A stretch of 64,000 nucleotides of DNA from Rotaria sp. Silwood1 (taxonomy: Eukaryota; Rotifera; Eurotatoria; Philodinida; Philodinidae). The stretch lies in assembly GCA_905250075.1 (NCBI GenBank), contig CAJNOP010000360.1:1-64000 (forward strand), given 5' to 3'. Below the pieces are notes generated by a model. That model was not told where the DNA came from. It saw nothing but the letters and a program-made list of their open reading frames with translations, and searched no databases. Each line of letters opens with the position of its first letter. Within the stretch, counting starts at the first letter, position 1. A program made the translations under genes and the position numbers. This document shows, piece by piece, positions 57,105 through 64,000 of this stretch.

Positions 57105-58329
57105 TTAAATATGTTTACTAAAACTTCCTTGTTGTGGAAATGGTAAAAGACGTTCAATACGTGGAATAATTTTAAGTAATTCTTGATGAACTTCTTCATC
57201 TTCTTGTGTTTTTCTTTCACGATTTAATAATATTTTTGCAAATTCCATTGCAGCTGGACGTGAATTAAGTTCAATATAACATTTAATAATCATTAATAAA
57301 TTTTTACTATAAAAATTTGGTGAAATTTCTTCAGCTAAAAGAAATTTTTTTAAAGCATCATGAACTGTTCCTTTAGGTAATTCACCATAAATTAATTTTG
57401 CTATACGTCGTTTCCAACCAGATAATTGTGCTATTTCCCAATACCTTGATTGTTTTTCAAATAGAAAAAATAAGAAATTCTAGTTTTTTCTATTTTTGTT
57501 TTAAAAACTTTACCATGAACCTAAAAGATAATATGATGTTGGATCTTGTGGATTTAAACGAACAGCTTCTTCAAAATGATCAAGTACTTCATATGCATTA
57601 CGAATTTGTTCATCTGTACTTGTATATTGACTTTTTTCATTAAGTAAAATCCCATACCATTTATGAACAGAATAAATATGATTTCCATGAATAAGAGCTA
57701 ATTTAACTTGTTCAAAACCTTCTTCAACTAATTTTCTTTTTAATTTTTTATCTTGTGTTATTAATGAAAGTTTATAAAAAATTCTAATGAAATAAAATGA
57801 ATAAAACTAAGAAAGTACGATTGTGTGATTATATATATACCGAGCTATACGCCATTGAATATAATGACTTTGAAATAATTCATTTGTTTTATTTTTTTCA
57901 ATATATTCATATGCTTTTTGAAATTCTTCTTTATCAAACATTGTATCTAATTGTTCAACAATATTTGCAAGATCTAGTTAAGAAAAGAAATATTTTTAAA
58001 AATATTAATATTTAAATCAAAAAACAAACTTTTTGGTCGATTTGATTCATTAGAATCTTCAATTTGAGTTGTTGCACGAACCATTAACCATAATGGTAAA
58101 GTTGAAAGAGGAATGCGACGTTGAATTTGAGTTAGAAACGTAGTACGTTTATTGAACAATGGAATAAAACGCCATAGCTAGAAAAATAAAATCAAAATCA
58201 TTTATATTAGTGCTTTTTATCTAAAGATGAAATGATCTTTTGCGGTTTGTAATTCGTATGATATCTATTGTATACCTGATTTCTATGACGTGAAAGAAAG
58301 AAAAGACGTAACCATGAAAAAGAACGCAT
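57105..58329 (-). CDS. RMDN1-like (regulator of microtubule dynamics/FAM82) TPR-like protein
   Basis: Start ATG at 58327-58329 (MRSFSWLRLFFLSRHRNQ), then LWRFIPLFNKRTTFL, a basic hydrophobic N-terminus suggesting mitochondrial targeting. The body contains FDKEEFQKAYEYIEKNK, HYIQWRIA, GFEQVKLALIHGNHIYSVHK, WYGILLNEKSQY, LDHFEEAVRLNPQDPTSYYL, LGSWRYWEIAQLSGWKRRIA and LLPFPQQGSFSKHI, ending at stop 57105. HKWYGILL and the helical repeats around RLNPxDPT are typical of the RMDN/FAM82 family, whose members associate with microtubules and mitochondria. The gene lies about 150 bp downstream of POLD4 on the same strand, so the two may share regulation. Introns are short. Which RMDN paralogue is meant cannot be settled by eye. 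Confidence 0.75.
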
Positions 58330-58478
58330 TAATAATATGATCTAAAATATTTATTTTTATTCAGAATTATTAAATAAAAAAAAATTTTAAAATATTTGTT
58401 TAAAAAAATATTGAAATTTTTGCAACAATATTCAAAACAAAATTTTGTCCTTAAACAGACAAATGTCGAAATATTTCT

Positions 58479-59004
58479 TTATAATGTATAATCACGCCAA
58501 ATACTAGAAAAGTATATAAGATAATATTTATACATTTAAGAAAATATATTATTACCAATGAGTAACTTGACGATCGTTCGGATAGAGATTGATCAATTCC
58601 AAAACGCGAGCAGGAGGATCTAAATCATGACGTAAAGCTCGTTCATAACGATCAATACGTGGAATACCTAATCAAATACATATGATGTAATCTTGATTGA
58701 TAAATATTTCAATAACAATCACTCACCAGTACAAGGTCCATATGTCATATCAAGATCAAACTGTTTAAGTACTTCTAAATCTTTGTTAGAAATTTTTTTT
58801 ACAGTTGAATTCGTTTCTACAAGAAGATTAAGTACATTGTCTTGTCTCTTACTTTTCTAATCTTCATAAGAACTTACTTGAAGTATCTACAACATTCTGT
58901 TTATCGACGATTGAAGTATCATCATTATTTTTTTTTCGTTTTTTTATCGAACTATTGCCAATCATATCCTCCAATTTTCTCTGTCGTTTTGTATTTTTCG
59001 ACAT
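58479..59004 (-). CDS. POLD4: DNA polymerase delta small subunit p12 (POLD4)
   Basis: Start ATG 59002-59004 (MSKNTKRQRKLEDMIGNSS) with a basic N-terminus. The conserved C-terminal half reads LEVLKQFDLDMTYGPCTG, then IPRIDRYERALRHDLDPPAR, then LELINLYPNDRQVTH. The tail is supplied by a 25-bp last exon (58479-58503), giving CIWRDYTL and stop TAA. This matches the family ending (C)LWxLYPL. Without that exon the frame would stop at THW*. POLD4 is the fourth subunit of replicative DNA polymerase delta in the nucleus and stabilises the complex. The N-terminal KRQRKLEDMI stretch resembles a PIP-type region, but this is only suggestive. Three introns, all short. Confidence 0.85.
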
Positions 59005-59459
59005 CTAAATCAAAGTAGACAATTTCGTTTTCTATTTTTAATTTATTTTTTTTTATTTAATCTCTCGTTCTGTCTCTATTTATCAAAAGAAAAAGGAAGA
59101 TAACGGCACGCATACACACAGCGTACATAGACGAAATCGTTTTTTTTTTGTAAAAAAAAAAAAAAAAACTTCGAAATCAAACGAAAGGAGAAAAGAAACC
59201 GTGACTTTGAATGAAAGATAGGTTGAGAAAATCCACAATACAAAATACATAAATATGATCTAACTATCAAACAAAAAAAAGCAGAAGGCAACAATCAGAT
59301 CATATGTCGATTCAAATTTACAGTTTCATCAAAAAATAAAATACACACACGAAGAAAAAAAAAAAAAAAAAAGGAAAGAACTAATGAAACTTTGATCACT
59401 TTATATGAGAAGAAGAAATCAAAAAATAAACATCGAATTTTTTTTTTTTTTTTTGCTTC
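59005..59459. other. Intergenic spacer, homopolymer-rich
   Basis: Several A/T homopolymer runs of 10-18 bases. It contains the 5' flank of POLD4 and the 3' flank of the TRAK-like gene; no frame supported. Confidence 0.5.
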
Positions 59460-62400
59460 TCATTTAATGTTCGTGGAAGGATTATTTCGAAGAAAATCAC
59501 TAACAATCGATGGTATATCGCCAGGAGAACGTGTAGCATATGCTTTTATTAATGGATTTAATGATGAAACATGTAAAAATGTACTTGATTTTATTGCACG
59601 CATAGCTGTATTTGGTGTTGGCGCTGTAAGACCATCAAATGTTGGTGATGACGGTGGTTGTATTAAATTTTTTGTTTGTAATCGTTGTTCAAAATCTATT
59701 GTTTTTATTTCATCATCTTCATCAATATCATCATTAATTGTTGATGTAAGTGATGTTGTTAATGTTTCAAATGTACGTAATGACATGCCAAATAAACGTT
59801 GTATAACTTGTTGTAATAATGCATTTGTTTCCATTTGAACACCATGTGTTGGTGATAATGGTGGTTCTTCATTTAAATCAGGATCAGGTGCCATTGTATC
59901 AATTGTTTGTGATATTAATCCTTGTTGAGTTATTAATTCAACAAGATTTAATCGATTTTTTGTTGTTCTAAAAAAAAAGAAAATTCCTTTTTTTGAAAAA
60001 TTAATTGAATAAAAAAAATCAAAATTTACTCAGATGAATTTAATGGTAATTCTAAATTATTTTCTTGTGTTGTAGAAGATTCTTGTTCTTCTTCATCATC
60101 TTCTTTAACTTCATGTAAAATTTGAGCACGTGTATATACACCGGGTATTGTTTGAAGACATGATGAAAGACTTGGTTCAGCTAATTGCTGCCAACGTTTT
60201 AACATATTTGATCCTAATATATATCAATTGAAATATATATATATTATTTGTGTTTAATTTTACCTTCAAATCGTTTAACAAGTCTTAATCTTGATGAAAT
60301 TCCATGTGGTACTCGATGTTCAAATTGATAAGTAGATGATGATCTATTATAGAATTATTTTATTATTAATAGATTATATAAAATAAAACTTTCACATGCA
60401 TACTTCGAATCAGCTACAGGTATAGGCGAACATCGATGACAATATGGACAAGACGAATTACTAAGCAGGTGAAATTATATTAAAGCATTATTAAACATCA
60501 AACAAAATTTTGTCTACTTTGTTTTTTTTTTCTAGTTACTCAAAAAAAAAAATACACACAAAAGAAAAATATTTTCTATTATATTAATAAACTAATTTTA
60601 ATGTAAAATAATAATTCTATATGAACTAATTTAGTATTCGTTAATCGTTTATTTTTCATTATTGATATTCACAAAAAGAATTACGGATGAAAACAAAAAA
60701 AAAAAAACGTTATTTTGAAATATTTCAATCCGACTTCTTTTTTTTTCTTTGAAAGATATTTAATAGACTATATGAATCTTCTTTATCCAAGATCAGTCGA
60801 AGCCTACCTACGATGCCATAGAAAATAATTATAAATATGTTCAATTATCTGTCTAAGTAAAATTTCATATTCTAATTTTTATCAGACGAAATTAAAATAT
60901 TGTTTTCAATGATGAGATCGATTAGAAGTAATGCGAAGACATCCACAATAGAGAATGTATGAATTATAGTTAAACATTCAATAGTTTTAAGCGAATTCTT
61001 CTATATATAAAAAATCTTAGTTCTGAACATCTCTGCACTTCATCAAATAAAAAGTTTAATTTCAAGATTCTCGACAGTTTCTTAAAATGAAGTGTCTAAT
61101 ACTAGCTTGATATTCGCGCAGTGACAAAAATAGTTTATTGTAAAAGTTTCAGATTCTTTGATTGGTTCTTATCCTCAAAGAAGAATATCAAAGCTACCGG
61201 CATACTAGTGGCGTAACCAGAAAAAACTTGTAGAGGAGGCTCAGCCCCCCTGGTCATGTCTGTAGACGGGGCTCAAGCCTTTCTTAAGCGAGACTCAACC
61301 GTTTGTAGAGGGGGCTGAGCCCCCTCTAGCCCCCCTCTGGTTACGCCAATACGGCATACTTAAGCAGTGTAAAAAACAAAGTTGTATCTAAGAATCGGAA
61401 CAACAAAATGATTTCAAACAATTCACAATAAACTATTCTTGCTAAGACCAGTCTGTATAGAAAGTTTCTTCATGTTTCTGATCTAGATCATAGTATCAAT
61501 CTATAATATATAATGTGGTGAACTTTCACAAGAAGAAAAATCGAACAAAGTAGAAAAATTTCTTCTAATACTACATGAGATTTATTAAAAATTTATCCTC
61601 ATAATACCTGCTTAAACTTTCTGTATCACTAAATGCTGAATCATTAATTGTTGATTCTCCATCGGTATCACTTTGTTCTCGTGATATTTTTCTACGTAAA
61701 TTTTTTTTAATTTTTTTAATTTTTTCATTGTTATATGTAGTTGGAGGACAAAGTTGATTTGGATCTTCAAGAATTTCTTCAAGTTCAGATTTAAGTGAAT
61801 GTTCTAAACCCATGAAATTTGCATATTCAACAGGAGATAAAAATACTGTATTATGATGTGATGATAAATCTGATATTGATGATGATGGTGATATATTAAG
61901 TAATTTTTGTTGTAAATTATTAACTTCAACTTGAGTTTTGTGAAGTTTATCTAAACATTCACTATAATTGTGTTCTAATTGTTGAATCTAATAAAAACAA
62001 AAATTAAATTAATAAAATAATTTTTTTTTTTTTTTGTTTTACTTTTATTTCATATTCTTGACGATTTTTTCCACTAATGGATAGAAGATTTTTTAATTCT
62101 TCATTTTCTTTTTTTAATTCACATAATCGACGACGAATTTCTCGCATCTATATATCAAATAATTAATCAAATTTTTTTTCGTTAAAAAAAAAAAAGCTAT
62201 GTAATTTACCTCATAAGATAAATGAAGAACTTCATTTTGTTGTTTACAATTTTCATCATTTTTCTTAATTAATTCTTGTTGTAAATTATCAATATCAGCA
62301 TTTGCATGAGCTAAAACAAAATTTAATAGTTTTTTTTTGTTTTGTTAATTCAAAATTTATTCTTTTACCTAAAGCATGAACAAAATTATCAACTATAGAC

Positions 62401-62928
62401 TGTTCTTGATGTTCATAATTTTCACAATCAAGTTTTAATTGTATAGTCTAGATCAAAAAAAAGTTCATTTTTTTTTTTCAAATTTAATATTAATATAATA
62501 TTCAACATACTTCAGTACGTAATTCTTGATTTTCATCTTCAAGATTACGAATTTTTTGTTCATAATGTTGAACATCAAAATTACTAGAAAAAAAACCTCA
62601 AATTCAAAAAAATTTTCTATTCTTTTTTATTTTATTTACTTTGCTGCTACTGATTGTAATTCATTTTCTTCAAGATCACTATAAAATCGAATCAAACGTT
62701 CTTTAAGAACTAGATCATGTTTAAGTTGTTTAACTATTTCAGTTGTTTGTTCAATATCTTGTTCAAGTAATGTTACTTGACTACGTAAAGATTTATTACT
62801 TTCAAGTAAATTATGACCTAAAGTCACGGCCATTTGTAAATCATTCTCGCGATCTTCTAACATGCGAGTAACAGCACTTATATCATGGTATGTTTTAGTC
62901 ATTTGACTTATTCGATCACTTGATGATG
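59460..62928 (-). CDS. TRAK/Milton-like kinesin adaptor, 5' end not found
   Basis: The most upstream exon found (ending 62928) encodes SSSDRISQMTKTYHDISAVT, then RMLEDRENDLQMAVTLGHNL, LESNKSLRSQVTLLEQD and LKHDLVLKERLIRFYSDLEE. This is the HAP1/TRAK N-terminal coiled coil, including the L(R/K)H-(E/D)L-x-x-K(D/E) pattern near its end. Further coiled-coil exons follow on the minus strand, then a TRAK-type middle with FMGLEHSLKSELEEIL and SDTESLSR, Ser-rich segments, and a C-terminal exon (59460-59967) starting TKNRLNLVELITQQG and ending at TGA 59460-59462. TRAK/Milton links kinesin-1 to Miro on mitochondria. The intron at about 60465-61606 carries a hAT-type MITE. Exons upstream of 62928 were not found in the last kilobase and may lie outside the window. 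Confidence 0.7.
61206..61351. mobile_element. hAT-type MITE (146 bp) in TRAK-like intron
   Basis: The ends TAGTGGCGTAACCAGA / TCTGGTTACGCCAATA are flanked by a perfect 8-bp duplication CGGCATAC (61198-61205 and 61352-61359). The interior is GGCTCAGCCCCC-type sequence in both orientations, very GC-rich against the local background. Confidence 0.9.
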
Positions 62929-64000
62929 CTAGAATTTAAATACAAACTATTTTAAGAAATGAACAATTTTAAATAGAAACAAAAAATAAAACTAAACGTG
63001 CATAGAGACACAAAATATAAAATTACCATAAATAAGCTTTGTATAAGCAAAAAAAACCAAATGACTAGAAGCGAAAAGAAAGAATAAAAAAAAGCAAAGC
63101 ATTGATTGGGATCATGATCTTAAAATCTAGGCTAATTCGTTTTGAATCCGAATGTTGTCATGTATGAACAAAATTTTTCGAAGTCGAATTTGAAAAGTTT
63201 ATGAAAAAATCTGAGTGTTATTATATTGCAATAGGTTACAAAAAAATAAACTATGCAATTCTGCACATCTCGGATATAAAAAAAAACGGCACGAAATTAT
63301 CTTACAAGATCTATCAGTTTTAAATAATAACTGTGATAAACATAATTTTTTTTTCTTTTTATAAGCTCAATATAAATATAGATATTCTGGATTGAGGTAG
63401 GATTTCATGTTCATAAAAATGACATGATGATCATATTTACCGATTAGATTTCAGAGTCATACAGGTGGTATATCGTCTGTGTCTAACACTGCATAATCTA
63501 ATCGTTAAATATAATCAATATGTCATCTTTTAGGATATGCAAACGTATATCGATGTACATTATTGATTTTTAGATTAAGTTTACAAAACTCAAAATATTA
63601 TAGTACCCACAATTTTTAGTCATAACCCATGAATCATCTAAAATGATGTACTCATTGAAAATTGTTTTCTTTATGTAGAATTATATATGCTTTATCTTTC
63701 TAACCAATTGAAATTGAAACCTAAGGAGATGGTAGATTTACACTATAATCCAGTCATATCCTTTAGTAAAGATTACCACGAAAAACAAAACTATTGATAT
63801 TCATTGATTGAATATATTGAGAGAAATGAATGTTGACAACGATTTTTACATTTAATCCCGACAAATTCTCAAAATATTTTTCTCTAGACTCGTGACACTC
63901 GAAAAATAATTAAATTCATTGGACTGGAATCAAGACCAAAATAACTTCCTTTCAACATGTGTTACAAAGAAGAAGAAAAAAAAAAGCCGTCAATGCACTC
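62929..64000. other. AT-rich region at right edge, no supported gene
   Basis: No frame of note. It may be the first intron or promoter region of the TRAK-like gene. Confidence 0.4.

Noticed and set aside
59392-59838. 148-codon plus-strand frame at the TRAK 3' end
   Set aside because: Antisense shadow of the last TRAK-like exon.
1-64000. CRISPR arrays, bacterial operons, tRNA or rRNA genes
   Set aside because: None seen; repeats present are telomere-like, minisatellite or transposon ends, and the genes are intron-bearing eukaryotic ones.

Overview
The window looks like part of a bdelloid rotifer genome (Adineta- or Rotaria-like). The DNA is AT-rich. Genes are animal-type, with many introns of about 50-70 bp. 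Arrays related to TGTGGG/CCCACA, the telomeric repeat known from bdelloids, recur through the first 45 kb. The species call is inference; no rRNA or mitochondrial marker is present.

The window falls into two parts. The left part (about 1-46 kb) has a subtelomere-like, accessory character. It holds a C-strand telomere-like array at the extreme left; a von Willebrand A-domain gene; a two-module nonribosomal peptide synthetase (NRPS) pseudogene; a C-type lectin gene cut off at a telomere-like array; and a full ABCB (P-glycoprotein-like) transporter gene carrying one 8.8-kb intron packed with hAT-type non-autonomous transposons. A second, directly repeated copy of the NRPS block follows, with a solo LTR in its 3' part, and then a second full ABCB gene. 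Several telomere-like arrays run head-to-head (G-strand, short spacer, C-strand). Both ends of the duplicated NRPS block lie at such arrays in copy 1. Two 100-N assembly gaps sit in or next to these arrays, so long-range joins there should be treated with care. A motif resembling a hammerhead ribozyme, as found in Penelope-like retroelements, lies 20 bp from one array.

The right part (about 47-63 kb) is compact and more conserved. It has a trypsin-fold protease-like gene with two in-frame stops, a P-loop sulfotransferase-like gene, and then five tightly packed minus-strand housekeeping or ciliary genes: CFAP100-like, TMEM143-like, RMDN1-like, POLD4 and a TRAK/Milton-like adaptor that runs off my ability to find its 5' end. 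Two short hAT-type elements with perfect 8-bp duplications sit in introns here.

The NRPS modules (A-PCP-C-A-PCP) look dead in both copies. Some lesions are shared, so they predate the duplication, and each copy has further private lesions. The two ABCB genes appear intact by hand splicing. All exon structures were joined by eye from reading frame and GT-AG sites and have not been checked against transcripts.
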